Assembly (NCBI GenBank): GCA_026874595.1
Contig: CM049314.1
Coordinates: 4,293,729 to 4,357,728 of the forward strand
Reading direction: 5' to 3'
DNA from: Sipunculus nudus
Lineage: Eukaryota > Annelida > Sipuncula > Golfingiida > Sipunculidae
DNA: 64,000 nucleotides
The first letter of the stretch is position 1. Each line of letters opens with the position of its first letter. A model generated the notes under the pieces. The model saw only the letters and a program-made list of their open reading frames with translations. It was not told the DNA's origin and did not search any database. A program made the position numbers and the translations under genes. Shown piece by piece: positions 26,701 to 37,382 of this stretch.

Positions 26701-29700
26701 GAAGTCTGCAAAAAAGAGACTTTCAAAATTGTTAAACACTGGAAAATATACCCTATAAAATCACACAAGGACAATAGATTCAGGTTAAGGTGGAAACAAG
26801 ATATAGGAATCGAACTATATTCCTCGTAAAGGGTTATATAAATGCACATGAAACCCATGTTAGCACTAGGTAACCTATGTTAAATCGAGATCCTAACCTA
26901 GAATATCTAAATCTATTTCATGGTTTGACGACTTTCTCTCCCAACTGCCAATGAGCAGTTGTCCATCCACACTGGAGACCAGTGACCAAATCCCTGTATC
27001 TGGTTGATCACATGCGGTTAATGAATATTTTATCATTGATCTTCCCCTACTAAGTTGTCATATGATCAGCATATAAAGGATTACACATGCTTACGTTACG
27101 TTTCAGCTCATTTTGTGTTTTAAAAAATGGAAGGTGTAACAGATACGACGGCTCTCATCTAATTTCTCTTCGTTCTGCAACATTATTAAAAGACTTATCA
27201 CAAGCTTCACACATTAAATAGTATCTGTTTTTTATGTTCTGTTTTAAAATTCATTTGTCTTTCCGTAGTGCTAACAAAATCTCCGAGGTGGACGCCATGA
27301 AAACTACAGAGTACTTGAACAAGGAGACCAAATACCTTCCGTGGTTCGCCTTCAACCGTCGCGTCAACTTCTTTAACCGGATGTTCTATAATACAGGGAC
27401 CTACGAGAGTTGGCAGGTAAGATGGTTTATTAAACATGTATCTCCTTTTTTTATTTATTCCTTACGTTCATGATCATCAGTTAACAATGCGACCCAAAAT
27501 AGCCAGATAAAAGTATATTTCTGTAATGTATTATGTCATTTTACGTGTTGCAGTATTTTGTTGTTAGTCCTCCTCATCCCTATAATGAAATAAATTTTAT
27601 TCGTAAAAATTGATGATCAATATAGGTAATATATACATGCCTTTATATATTTTCTTTAAACAGTGTTTTTTTTTTACTTTTTCAGTTGAGAGAGTGAAGG
27701 TCTTTATTGATCAAATTGAATAAAGCCATGTCAAATAAGCAAGATCCCTTTGGCTATTTTGTCTCAATTATTAATTTCCTCCGAAACATCAGTGCCCTCT
27801 TTCATTTGAATTGTAATCATTATATCAGAATGAGTATGTTCGAAACATGATTTCTTTGATGAACTATGCTATAAAAAGACCCGTGCAGGATGGGTTAACT
27901 TAGAAAGTGAATTTTTTTTCAGCGTTACCTGCTAGACAGGGCAACTCCGAATATTTACAATCACGTGGGCTGGGACGACTCAAACGAAAATGAACACCAC
28001 GAGAAGTAAATTACCATTACATTAAACTAAACTATTAAAGAAATTTAAACTATTGCTACCATTTTATCAACTCGGTAAATTTTATCACTGGCATCTTATT
28101 GTTCGGGCTAGATAACGCTCCCTTTCAAAATCACTCCGTAATCGACTACTGATTTTGACTTTTGTATGGTATAACGGTATTTGAGTCGGCATATATGCCA
28201 TGACGAGGAGCGGGTTACAGGTGCGGATTTTGAAATTATAGGTTTTGAAACCTTCTTAGGATAATGTTTTTATTTCATTGGTGACCCAACCCTGAGAAAG
28301 CATGCAAGTCTTGTGAATAAAATGCAAAGGTTTTCTTTAATGAAACATCTGAAAGGTTTTTCGAAAATACGAAAATGTACCCTGTATTTTTTTCAATCAT
28401 TGCCTTCTATTCATGAATGCAACTGAATATTACAACCTCCACGTTTGTGTCTAATTTTTGTGTAGGTACCTGCGTTCCCTGATCATTTTCTACGCTTGTT
28501 CATGGGGGTCCAGCGACTGCAGAATGCGGGCTCGTCAGCTGTATCACCAGTTCATGCAAAACGACACTTTTAATCCGTAAGATTCAAACCTGTTTTTTCT
28601 TCTTGTTAGACATTTGTCCTTGTGATAATGTATCCTTTGTTCAGTGAATTTGTTCTTTGTCCACTCTCCGTCCGTCCGTCCGATTACACGGCGCAAATCG
28701 TACCCCCTGGACCTAGAATCTTTTAACTTGACATCGACGGAGGTCCATGATAAGTCTCCTTGGATACCTGAAATTAGGTCCTTGTTACCCATATCCTCCG
28801 GATTTGGGGCTCATAAGTAGCCCCCAGAATAAATATACATTTGAACCAAAAGCTCTAGTGTCTGAAAAACTAATGCATTGATGACCATGATTCTTTGCAT
28901 ACATATTGATCATGGAGTGCTGTTTCAGTTCCTGCAGACTGGTGCCGCCACCTGTATTTTTTCGTTTTTTTTACGCATTTTTTCTCTATTTTCGAGACCT
29001 TGAAAAGAAGCGGTCGTCCATTAAAAAGGCATAAATCGTAACCGTTGAACCTAGAATCTTCTACCTTGATATCCAGCGAGATCCATGAAACATCTTCTTG
29101 TAAACCTGAAATAAGGTCTCTGTTACCCATATCCTTTATCTATGGGCACACAAATGTACTCTGAATAATTTAAAAGTTGGTATAAAAGCTCCAGTATCTG
29201 AATAACTACTGCATTGATCGCGTTGAATCTTTACATGCATTATGCGCTTGGATGTTTCATCAGTCATAGCAGCCTTGTGGCGCCACCTGTATTTTTTCAA
29301 TCGTTACGCATTTTTCTCATTTTTAGACATTTATATGAAGAGATCATCCGTTTACAGGTCACAAATAGTAACCGTTTGATCTATAATCTTTTTACTGTGC
29401 ATCAAGGGAGGTCCTAAGCAAATCTGCTTGGGAACCTGAAATTGGGTCACAGTGACCTTTATTCTGCATATTGTGTGAAAGAAAATGATTATAACACTCT
29501 GTTTAGTCGGATAGTAACTGTAACTATATCTAAGTTCTATTGGCAAAATGCATGATTTTGAACACTCTGTGAGTCATTTTACCCATTGTTCAATATTCAG
29601 CTGAGCGTCATGACCTATGGGCCACTTGTTTAAAAAAATGCTGTCAAAATGTCTAAATATGTGAAAATAAAGTGGGCTCCTCCTGATAAAAATTACCTAT

Positions 29701-32700
29701 TTTTGGTAACCAAGGGAAAGGATAGCCCTTACCAATTGACGGACCGGTTTGCCTTTGGTTCAGTGTGGAAAAGTAGAGATCGTGTGGTCACTAGATACAC
29801 TGGTACATGCACTAAATAAAACTGTAATAAAAACACAGAGTCCGGTTAAACAGTCTCTAGATCTTCTGAACTAGCGATATTGGACCCCGGCTGGCGGCAT
29901 CTCCCTGGACCCCGGCTGGCGGCACCTCACTGCAACTCGCTAGAGACCCGCTAACAACACTTAACTGGACACCCGCCGGCAGCACCTCACTAGGCACCCC
30001 CTGGCAGCACCTCACTAGACACCCCCTGGCAGCACCTCACTGGACAGGATGGCAGAACCTCATTGAACACAAGCTGGTAGAACCTTACTGGACACAGGCT
30101 GGCAGCAACTCACTGGAATATGGGTCGCAGCACCTTTCTGGACTATGGGTCGCAGCACCTCTATAGACATTGGGTCGCGGCTAATCTCTGGTCAATAGGT
30201 AGAGGTACCTGCTCATGACGGAAAAACTTGCAAAACTTGCATAACTGGGTAAACCGGTTAATGCGGTCTAAATGGCCGAGACCGCAAGTATAAAGGCGAT
30301 GCGTCTCGAAACACTGTCGTTCACAAGATAAAGTTCGGCTCTCAAATGGCATGGCTGGATCTCCGCTGCTGGGATCGGTGGAGGGAATGTGGGTTGCTTC
30401 TGCCTTAGCGGATATGGATGCTGTAGCTTTCTGAAAGGTCACCGGCTCGGGATGTACGGTGGCGGCCTCTCGCGGCTCTGCTTGGCTTGGTGTGGCATGG
30501 CGTCTGTTGGCTCAGAGATATGTGCTTAAGGAGCGCACTGAGGTCTTGACCTCAGCAACCTGTAGCTGCTCGACGAGGGTAAACTTCTTCAATCAGTATG
30601 TAGAGGTACCTCCCTGGTCACCGGCGGTCGGCACTTCTGCACCCTGCAGGCTTCATAGACTCTCCTCAAAACTGTTAATAGCCTCCCTTAAATTTATATT
30701 CATCAGACTAAAACAAAGTCTCACCTGTTTCTCCTACTATGCCCTATCTATATTCATGAGCATGCTGGTTACTAAACAGGCTGAGGACAAAACACCCTAG
30801 ACCCTAGAGCCTCTGTGTAAACAAAGGCCTCCAGCGCACTCGCCAACCTTTCACTGAATGCCGACATTGTTTTAAAATACAATACTCTAACCGGCGCGTC
30901 GATTCTCGCTCAACAAAGGCAATGTACAGCTAACCTGAAAAATGAAAATAAACCGAAATGACACGAAGCATTTCGTGACAGGGGCAATATCATAGGGATT
31001 GCAATAAAAAGTATGCATAGCCACAAACACATAGAATAATATCAAACATTTAAACACTAGTTATACCTTAGGTATGCCATTTATATCTGCTCCAAAGCTC
31101 AATATTTTCTTTCAGGCACATGGATTTATTAAATACCACTAAGTCTAGTAATATCTTGTGACTCGTGGCTGACATTTTAAAACATATTGCTGAATAATTT
31201 CTCAATCAAATATTTCAAAGACTCAGAATTCCACAAAGCATAAGGGTAGTTCTGCATAATGAGGCTGTCCCTCTGGTTTTCAGTATATTCCCTAACGTAA
31301 GGTCGACAGTGTATTGTGAAGGTATCCGGGCCGGAGGTAGCGCAGAATGGGACTTCGCGTACCGTATGTATGAGAAAAACTATCTAGGATATATCGGCCG
31401 TGAGAAAACTGTGCTGCAAAACGCAATGACCTGCTCAAGGATGTCTTGGATCTTGAAGAGGTTATAGTTTTTAAATCATAAAGAAAAATGCGATATTAAT
31501 CCCCATAAACTAGTCAATGTTAATTCTTCTTCTCAATCGTCAAGTTTTCGTGTATCTTAATTTTCGAAGTGTAACATAACCCTAGAGTATTCCGATCGAA
31601 AATTGTTTAAACTGATATGGCCACTTCTTCAATATGAGTTCTTTAAAATACTGTGCCTTGTGCAGCCATTTGGTGAACGGTAGAGTAAACGCCGGAGCTT
31701 AATATTAAGGATATAGGCAGGCGGCGGAGATGAGCCATATTGATTCAAAGCTTCTAAGTGTGGATATGATTTATAATCCCCTGTGATTTACATCCATAGA
31801 TATCTGCAGATAGTAATCGAGTGGAAGTCGACCTCATTGATTCAACAGATTGCCAGGAATCCCGTTGGTCAGCCAATCGTTAATGACTTTTTAAAAACCA
31901 GATGGAATGACTGGCCGAGCGGGTGAGTGAAAAAAAAAATTTAAATGAACAAGATGTATTCGTTGCATTGTTTAAATGCTTTCACATGGACCATAATGTC
32001 ATATTTGGAATACGTCTCCTGGACTAAGTCCTTTCATTTAATGGGCGGTCATGTTTGTACTAAAAAATTGTTATCTATGTTTTATAGGATTGATAAAGGC
32101 AACATTTTGACCACGTTGACGTCGACATATTCAACAAAACAGGACCTTGCAAAGGTAATTTTTAAAAATGAAAAATATGGAATCCTTAAATTTATTGAAA
32201 TGTCTCTTAACATTTTAATCGTGTAAAGCTAATCTATTTAAAACCATTCTTCCCTGAAATATGTAGTTATAATGGGAAAGATAAAGCGCAATCTGAGACT
32301 CCAAATATTGGTTTTCAAGAGTAAAGATGGACGACTCGAGGGAAATCACATTATGTGGATCTATTGAGATAAAGTAGAGAATGCGTTAAACCTTTGATTA
32401 GTTGTGATATAAGGTATTTTACCGTGTTTAAATGTATACTCCGTAGCAAAAAACCGGAATAAACCTCTGAGACCACTGGACCGATTATTCTGAAACTTGA
32501 CCCACTGTCGGGTCACATGGGAATTGGTGCCTAACCATTTTGTGTTGACCTCTTGGATAGCTTTATATGATAAAAAATGATCGTGGCGCCACCTACAACC
32601 ATTTTTGCACAGCGTCCACTTTTTTTCTGTCTGGGTTAAAATCGATAATGTCTCTGCAGAGGTTGAACTTATTCACCTGAAATGTTGTATGTGTATGTAC

Positions 32701-33783
32701 TTTTCTTGATTTTATGACAAGTGTCGCCACCTACATTCACGTCCACGCTGCAGACATTCATGCTAATATCTCAGGACGTTTCCTCCTGAAATGTTGTATA
32801 TGTATAAATCTCACACAGCTCTTTGTCATACCCAGAACTGGTGGCGCCACCTGCAATCATTTTTTTAACAGCGTCCATCTGTACGTCTGCCTTGGAATAA
32901 AGTCACTCATATCTCGGCATTGGTTTGACTTATCGGCCTAAAATGTTGCATGTGTATACACTTTGGATAGCTCTCTCGATTTTATGGCAGGTGGCGCCAT
33001 CTATATTCACATTCACGCTGCAGACATGAATGCTAATATCTCAGGACTGGTTTGACGTATCGGCTTGAAATTTTGTATGGGTATAGATCTTACATATCTC
33101 TACTTACAGCTTTTATACAAATTTGTCCAACTTACAACAACTTTTGCATGATGTCTATCTGTTCATCTGCCGAGAGTAAAATCACTCATTTATCAGCAGT
33201 GGTTTGACTTATCCACCTGAAATTTTGTATATGTTTACATATTGGATAGCTTTCTCTTTTAAATAAAAGGTGGTGCCACCTACAATCATGTTTACGTTGC
33301 AGAAAACTATGCTAATAATCAACACACCTCACTCTATTTCCCCTTGCCACTCAATGCATGCCTCAATTCACCCGTCCCACTCTGATTTCGGCCGATCGCT
33401 TGTCAACTACCCGTACTGAAGTTTTAATGTAGCGTACCCTAGAAATATATCAAATTGAGTAAATAAAAACCCATCTTAAAAAAATATAAGTATGATCCAA
33501 TGTATATCTTTTCAATATTTAGATGATTGGATTAAATCATATCTGTTATTAGTTTGAAGACTGGGTGAAGATGTTTCCGGACGACGCCATGAACAAGACT
33601 TACGATAACATCCGGGCAACGATCAACAAGAACATCAGATGGATGGAGAAGAACGAGGAACCGCTCAGGGACTGGTTCACGTCAGTCAATAATAAACAAA
33701 CAAAAGCAAACTCGGCGGCCGAACTTACTTTAATTGAGACTGATGTGACTTCTCCGGACGATCCGCACTTTGTACAATTGTGA
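4768..33783 (+). CDS. Membrane aminopeptidase N-like M1 metallopeptidase, gene 1 (21 exons, 1007 aa)
   Basis: Zinc ectopeptidase expected to remove N-terminal residues from peptides at the cell surface. Exons: 4768-5026, 8236-8665, 9090-9245, 12618-12735, 13263-13383, 21412-21566, 22249-22362, 23094-23228, 23657-23722, 24058-24123, 24634-24827, 25268-25359, 25868-25989, 26240-26295, 27269-27416, 27923-28005, 28466-28576, 31284-31460, 31800-31922, 32088-32154, 33553-33783. All introns are GT-AG and the joined frame is 3024 nt. Residues: cytosolic 1-34, signal anchor about 35-54, Cys-rich stalk (C60, C63, C77, C87, C89), N-terminal beta domain with PCFDEP, GAMEN 372-376, HELAH 408-412, third zinc ligand E431, catalytic Y494 in TYNKGAS, GFFRVNY 653-659, then the helical C-terminal domain. 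The usual HQWFGN is HKWFGN here, and NEGFA is NEAFA. N-glycosylation sequons include N90 and N104. The start has A at -3 and an in-frame TAG 9 bases upstream. Length fits APN. Substrate preference cannot be read from the sequence. Confidence 0.93.
5310..5735 (+). repeat. Two diverged copies of a ~325-bp repeat in gene 1 intron 1
   Basis: A segment containing GGCTCAGACCTAGATTTGAG, a run on cell-death-like AT words, GTGTTATTCATTGCC and CTTCCTTAAAATG (about 5311-5440) recurs in diverged form at about 5634-5730 (GGCTTGGCTCCATATTTGAG, GTGTTATTCAAAGCC, CTTTCTCAAAATG). It looks like a degraded interspersed or tandem repeat. The short open frames here are chance frames. Confidence 0.5.
5732..5795. 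repeat. (AT)n microsatellite
   Basis: Thirty-two uninterrupted AT dinucleotides in intron 1 of gene 1. The Ile-Tyr runs that appear in translated frames on both strands come from this repeat. Confidence 0.97.
5796..8235. other. Rest of gene 1 intron 1
   Basis: AT-rich intronic DNA with no recognisable gene. Between 6383 and 6940 there are open frames on both strands of 92-104 codons, including a + strand stretch after a plausible acceptor near 6807 with several Cys and His codons, but it matches no family I recognise. The intron ends in TTTTTCTCAG at 8235. Confidence 0.35.
9566..11836. repeat. Intron 3 cluster of the GTGACGGAGTTGAC motif
   Basis: Six copies of GTGACGGAGTTGAC or its reverse complement, some with one change, at 9566-9578 (-), 9927-9940 (+), 11460-11473 (-), 11479-11492 (+), 11633-11646 (+) and 11823-11836 (+). 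All lie in the 3.4-kb intron 3 of gene 1; the matching intron of gene 2 is 257 bases and has none. In one frame most copies would encode D-G-V-D, usually preceded by Cys, but they occur on both strands and no long frame joins them. The sequence between copies is AT-rich and unrecognised. Probably a dispersed element of unknown type. Confidence 0.6.
11459..11493. repeat. Perfect hairpin made from two copies of the motif
   Basis: Sixteen-base arms (11459-11474 and 11478-11493) are exact reverse complements around a 3-base spacer TGA. Each arm is a copy of the CAACTCCATCAC motif. The junction also contains CACGTG and TGACGTG words. Confidence 0.85.
12935..12963. repeat. (AC)n(AT)n microsatellite
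   Basis: A compound dinucleotide run of ACAC followed by ATAT in intron 4 of gene 1. Confidence 0.9.
13618..14110. repeat. GAGCAG/CAGCAG-word-rich segment, intron 5
   Basis: Dense, irregularly spaced repeats of AGCAG, GAGCAG, GTGCTCT and GCATATGCTG words, with local near-tandem copies around 13960-14060 (GGAGCAGTGCTCTCCT-type). The same vocabulary returns at 20857-21105 near the other end of this intron. The open frames of 60-78 codons in it reflect the repeated words and match no family. Confidence 0.6.
14160..15815. other. Intron 5 interior, no gene recognised
   Basis: AT-rich DNA with a poly(C) run of 13 at 15473-15485 and a poly(A) run of about 19 at 15166-15184. A + strand open frame of 150 codons (15406-15858) runs through the poly(C) run and ends inside the palindromic insertion at 15825; its middle part (about 15520-15800) has a fairly balanced composition but I do not recognise it. 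It may be part of an old mobile element. Not called as a gene. Confidence 0.35.
15825..15930. mobile_element. 106-bp perfect palindromic (foldback) element with 9-bp target duplication
   Basis: Arms 15825-15875 and 15880-15930 are exact 51-base reverse complements around a 4-base loop GTAG. The element starts TAGTCCATCTCTGGACCC and ends with the complement. It is flanked directly by the 9-base direct repeat GTTCGAGGT at 15816-15824 and 15931-15939, as expected of a target-site duplication. It has no coding capacity. A 9-bp duplication suits Mutator-like transposases, and 8-bp hAT is a less exact fit; the family assignment is inference. The lack of any mismatch between the arms suggests a recent insertion or ongoing correction. 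Confidence 0.85.
16043..16091. repeat. 16-bp inverted repeat with 17-base loop
   Basis: GGTGACTATAAAATGT at 16043-16058 is an exact reverse complement of ACATTTTATAGTCACC at 16076-16091. It lies about 110 bases downstream of the palindromic element. It could be a small foldback element or one end of a larger one; no flanking duplication was seen. Confidence 0.7.
17353..18447. mobile_element. Non-autonomous hAT-like DNA transposon, 1095 bp
   Basis: Terminal inverted repeats TAGAAGTGCGGACC (left) and, read inward on the other strand, TAGATGTGCGGACC (right) match at 13 of 14 positions. The element is flanked by a perfect 8-bp direct repeat GTTTGTTT at 17345-17352 and 18448-18455. An 8-bp duplication and a TAG-N3-TG terminus are typical of hAT elements. 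Subterminal GGTCC/GGACC words are clustered at both ends (17360-17460 and 18365-18440), like transposase-binding arrays. The interior has no transposase frame, so it would need one supplied in trans. It lies within intron 5 of gene 1 and is absent from gene 2. Confidence 0.85.
17751..17993. repeat. Tandem 124-bp duplication inside the hAT-like element
   Basis: Two adjacent copies (17751-17874 and 17875-17993), each starting AATGTGCAGGGT, running through GCGAGCTGATT, GCTGAT and AGTGCGAT-like words and ending AAAACTTATTAATC. They differ at scattered positions and small indels, so the duplication is not recent. Confidence 0.85.
19843..20856. other. Intron 5, no gene recognised
   Basis: AT-rich intronic DNA. 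A hairpin with 10-base arms (GCGACGAAAC near 20284 and GTTTTGTCGC near 20318, one wobble) is followed by two copies of an ATTACACTGGAATACT word about 58 bases apart (20363 and 20422). The short open frames match no family. Confidence 0.35.
20857..21105. repeat. CTGCT/GCAGCAG-word-rich segment, intron 5
   Basis: Repeated words such as GCAGCAG, CATCTGCTGCAAAT, GAGCATATGCTGTAAA and GAGCAG, the same vocabulary as 13618-14110 seven kilobases upstream. The two segments bracket most of the expanded intron 5 of gene 1, and may be related copies of one repeat family. Confidence 0.5.
21412..22362 (+). other. Gene 1 active-site exons 6-7 (GAMEN, HELAH-X18-E)
   Basis: Exon 6 (21412-21566) encodes the canonical GAMENWGL substrate-anchoring segment and ends with HELAHK. 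Exon 7 (22249-22362) continues WFGNLVT and supplies the third zinc ligand in [11 protein letters not shown], exactly 18 residues after HELAH. All zinc ligands and the general-base Glu are present, so gene 1 should be catalytically competent. The exon 6/7 junction falls right after the Lys that follows HEXXH, and the same junction is used in gene 2. Confidence 0.92.
28667..29560. repeat. ~330-bp tandem repeat, about 2.7 copies, intron 17
   Basis: Successive units share landmark words: ACCTAGAATCTT at 28711 and 29049 with a diverged match at 29378, CTGAAATTAGGTC-type words, GTTACCCATATCCT, CTAATGCATTGATGACC-type words, and GCCGCCACCTGTATTTTTTC near 28948 and 29280. Spacing is 338 then 329 bases. 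Copies are about 70-80% alike by eye. The matching intron of gene 2 has no such repeat. Confidence 0.75.
29885..30205. repeat. GC-rich minisatellite, 25-31 bp unit, intron 17
   Basis: About ten imperfect copies of a unit like GGCAGCACCTCACTGGACAC. The 5' copies read CCCCGGCTGGCGGCACCTC and the 3' copies GGGTCGCAGCACCTCT, so the array shows a gradient of variants. It lies in the large intron 17 of gene 1. Confidence 0.8.
30206..30970. other. GC-richer insert of unknown type in intron 17
   Basis: Less AT-rich than its surroundings, with open frames on both strands: 93 codons on - (30161-30442, overlapping the minisatellite), 113 codons on + (30459-30800), and a 31-codon frame on - starting at an ATG near 30868. 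None resembles a family I know, and no splice signals tie them into gene 1. Together with the minisatellite it is probably an inserted mobile element, since the homologous intron of gene 2 is only 556 bases. Confidence 0.35.
32455..33315. repeat. GGTGGCGCCACCT tandem repeat, ~120-150 bp units, intron 20
   Basis: Six units, each with a palindromic GTGGCGCCACCTAC-type core (near 32584, 32724, 32841, 32991, 33122 degraded, and 33270), followed by CAGCGTCCA- or CACGCTGCAGACAT-type words and CTGAAATGTTGTATGTGTAT. Two unit types alternate, giving a higher-order period of about 260-290 bases. GGCGCCACCTG also occurs in the intron 17 repeats, hinting at one wider family. Confidence 0.75.
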
Positions 33784-34257
33784 ATTTAAAATTTAGAAAA
33801 TAGTTATTTACATTCAAGCACTTTAATCAAATAATCAGTAGACACAGTAACTGGTCGTTGAAAAAAAAACTATCACACCAAGTATATATATAATGCTTTT
33901 TTAATACTTTCATGGCTAATGGCACACATTAGAGTGATAGATATATTTCACAAGCTAAGGAAAGAAGATATTCCAGTGGATGCGGGTCTCTGTTCACTAT
34001 TTGTTTTAATTATTTTTTTTTAATTTTAATTTAGCTTAATTTACTGCAGGATAATTAGAGCTGAAACGGGTACAGAATTTTGGTCCCGACTCGAAAAGTC
34101 ATTAACCAAACCGGACTTGAGTACTCATCACCTTGGCAACACTATTAACGATGCAAAATGTGTAAAACTTTCACTTAATCTCGACATTTAAAACTCATGC
34201 AACGGAGGAATACGTATTAATAGAGTGGAGAATCTCTCCAGATATTGTCACACATAA

Positions 34258-34263
34258 AATAAA
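34258..34263 (+). promoter_or_regulatory. Poly(A) signal candidate for gene 1
   Basis: First AATAAA after the gene 1 stop codon, 475 bases downstream. It implies a 3' untranslated region of about 0.5 kb. AATAAA is frequent by chance in such AT-rich DNA, so this is tentative. Confidence 0.45.
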
Positions 34264-36984
34264 GTTCCTTCTCGATCAGCTTTATATTATGATTATATGA
34301 TGTACAGTGTGACTTGCGCAGGTTTATAGTTTAACGCCTATCATTCAATATAGACTATGTGTTAGTTTGCAGTAATGGAACTATAGAACACTGTACATTT
34401 GTACTCGAGTAATGTACTCGATAAGTATTATTCGTAATTGAGTACCCTTTTCAACCCTAGAGTATTGGTGTTCTTCTAGGTACAGCTCTTTTAGTTATAT
34501 TTCTCAGGTTGACTTTATATAACATTATCTTATATGACTAGTTAGGGCTGTTTGAATCACCAGGGGTGGCAGTTGTTTTGGGGAAAACGATAATTGAATA
34601 ATTCCGCTATGAGCGACCTAACAAATTTTACAAACGTGTAAACAAATTATACAGAGGTCTTACCTTTTGCAATACTCATTATGCTACCTGAGGTAATCGT
34701 GTATAATATATTGACTTTTTATTCCTATATCAACACATTCTTTATTAATTGAATTCACATTTGACTTTCATATTCTGTTGCTGGGTAAATACTTCACACA
34801 TCTTATATTATACATTATATATGCATGAAACTAAAGCAGAATTAGAAGAATCTGGAGCCAGTAGCCGAGTAGGACTATTGTTTTATTAATTTATGCACTG
34901 AAAAGTTTGTAATTTTTAATGTTATATATTTTGATTAAATATATATTTTATCTATATGCTATTGTTTTTCGTCCGCATTAATTATTTATTATACCGAATG
35001 TCGGAGAATGAAGGAAAGGATATCTGACCATATATACTACTTTTTTAAATGTTTATACGTGCCCATATACTGAGAGTAAATTGATCTTATCGCCTGTCTT
35101 TTAACTGGTATATATTTCTTTAAAAGGAAACGTACTTTTAGCCCTGGAGAAGAAACTGAAGTGGCACTGATCAGCAATTATACGGGATATCGATAATACC
35201 GACACTCTCGTGTTGGGAGCAGAAAACGATTGTCTGCTTGAAAAACTGCAGGCAGACAACTAATGCCCCCTAGCGTCAAATCTGACCAGCTTATTCATCC
35301 TACACAGCTGTGGTGTGCACTGGCCAGTGTTTTAATTGCAGACAATCATAGTATTTATAAATATCATATTTAATATGCTGTGATACAACATTTAACAGAA
35401 ACATGAAAAGACAGGAGACATTGCTGCGTTCGACACAGTTTGTTGATCATATGAATTGATTAGATTCCAAAGCGTGTACAATCTAATTGGGGGAGGTCAG
35501 TTTCGTCAGTGCTAATGGGAGTCCGGCTGAATGATGCTTGCCTGCAAAAACTAGCGTCATATCGACCTACTGGCATTACGACCAGATTACTGGCGCCAGA
35601 GTGTCTTTACATCTAAGTCTGCGGAACGCATTATAAGGCCTTATGAAGATGCAAATATTTTCGTAATTTCCGACAAAGCATCATGGCCTGCAGGCACACT
35701 GTCAATCACATAAACCAGACAGACCGTTAACATTTGTTGTGTACTTTGTCATAATACCAAACAGGAGCGAGGAAAGTTCACTTTTAACCCAGCACTAAGT
35801 AAACCCCTCGGCATGTTTGTTGAATTTATTACCGCATGAACACAAGCATGGCTAGCACGGCAGCTTGCGGGCGATACAGAAAATGACCCCGTACAGGAAA
35901 TGACCCATTCCTCGATATTACTTGTATCACGACTCGAATAGGCTTACCGGCCCAATTATCCGATTGCCTATCTAGTTGGGTTGTCAGGGCTATGCACAAA
36001 CGGGCTTCCGGCTGCGCCAGCCAGGCATTTATTTCCTCTTTCTACAAGAGAAGCTGCATTAGCGATATCTCGTATTACAATATTATCTTCAAAAACAAAT
36101 TGTTCAGTCTCCGGGTTATGGACAAAAAACACAATATGAGTAAACGGACATGCTTATAAAACAATTCCCCATTAATGCTTTTCTTACCAGACATACGATA
36201 CATTTTAGCATGGTACAGATCCAGGACAAGTATTTTCTGGTTTGAAATAGTGCTTCACTGAACAGGCAGGCACCCGGTCTGAATATGATTTACATGCGCT
36301 TAATTGTATCCCCAACTAGGAGGTACTTTAACCCCTGCCGTTATATCTCCTGCGTTTTTTCTTTCACTGACACCGCTGTTTGCTGGAGTACCATGGGATA
36401 TTTATGTTAATCTTTACGGGTCCCAGGTGCACAGGGTTTTATCATTGTACGTGTGTGCTTTACTGTGTATCCATGGATTCAACTAAACTTGATAAAGCTT
36501 CTGGTAAGTTGTTTTTTTAATTAATACTTAACTTGTTTTATAACTGATCGCGTCCTACTCATACCAGACAATCAAGATTAAGTAATATTAACTAGATTTA
36601 GATTTAATTTATTTGATGGTATTATTATATTTTAAATTTAAAATGTATGCCAAAGATCATGGAACTTATTAATCACAATGTACATATGTGTTTCACGCTG
36701 TTCAGGTTCAGATTAGAGATTAATATTTAGTAGAGCGATTGAAACACAACAAACTTCAAAGGTGGAATGCAAAAATTTTACCATCGCAGAGAATGTCAGC
36801 TTTCAATCTCTTTAGCTCAGAGGTATAACTGAAACATGAGATTAATGCAGAAATTTTTAAAGACAACTTGAGAGATTAATTCTAAGAAACCAAGAAGAGT
36901 TAACAGAGACACAGAAAAAGCATGAAGTTGTTAAAATTATTGGAACCGACATCAATATAGAAATACCAGTCAAATAACTTGACA

Positions 36985-36986
<2 letters not shown>
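34264..36986. other. Intergenic region between the two aminopeptidase genes
   Basis: AT-rich DNA with no defensible gene, RNA gene or intact mobile element. A stretch at 35200-36050 is somewhat richer in G+C and contains small inverted words, but I could not classify it. Confidence 0.4.

Positions 36987-37034
<48 letters not shown>
36987..37034. repeat. (CT)n microsatellite upstream of gene 2
   Basis: Uninterrupted TC dinucleotides for 48 bases, about 350 bases before the start codon of gene 2. The Arg-Glu run in the reverse frame is an artefact of this repeat. Confidence 0.97.
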
Positions 37035-37038
<4 letters not shown>

Positions 37039-37132
37039 ACTTTATAATAAAATAAACCCGGGCAAAATAAGTACGTCACCGTGAGAGGTACCACTTCACA
37101 TTTTCAAATATATCACCTGAAACGACATGAGC

Positions 37133-37268
37133 AGATAAGATCAAACACAATGCGTGCCTCGATGACTTTTTAATGGTGTGCGTCAAATGCTATCAAGAAT
37201 GCTTCTTAAATTCATTATGATACACGCTCATCACACCAGTACGTGTCTTCTTATCTGTTTTCTTATCT
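37133..37268. promoter_or_regulatory. GATA-word cluster upstream of gene 2
   Basis: AGATAAGA (37133-37140) and two CTTATCT words (37250-37256, 37262-37268) lie 115-250 bases before the gene 2 start codon, and a further TTATC follows near 37292. GATA factors drive gut expression of many animal digestive peptidases, which would suit this gene. That role is inference, and such words arise often by chance in AT-rich DNA. Confidence 0.25.
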
Positions 37269-37382
37269 TTAATAACACGGGCAGTCGGGGCTTATCAATC
37301 ACCTTTTCTCAGGTCAATATAGATTGAAAGAAGATCAATAAAAGATTCATGTGAGTGAAATATTGTCGTCAACACGATTATC

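Noticed and set aside
36900-37094. Reverse frame with a long Arg-Glu run
   Set aside because: Translation of the (CT)n microsatellite.
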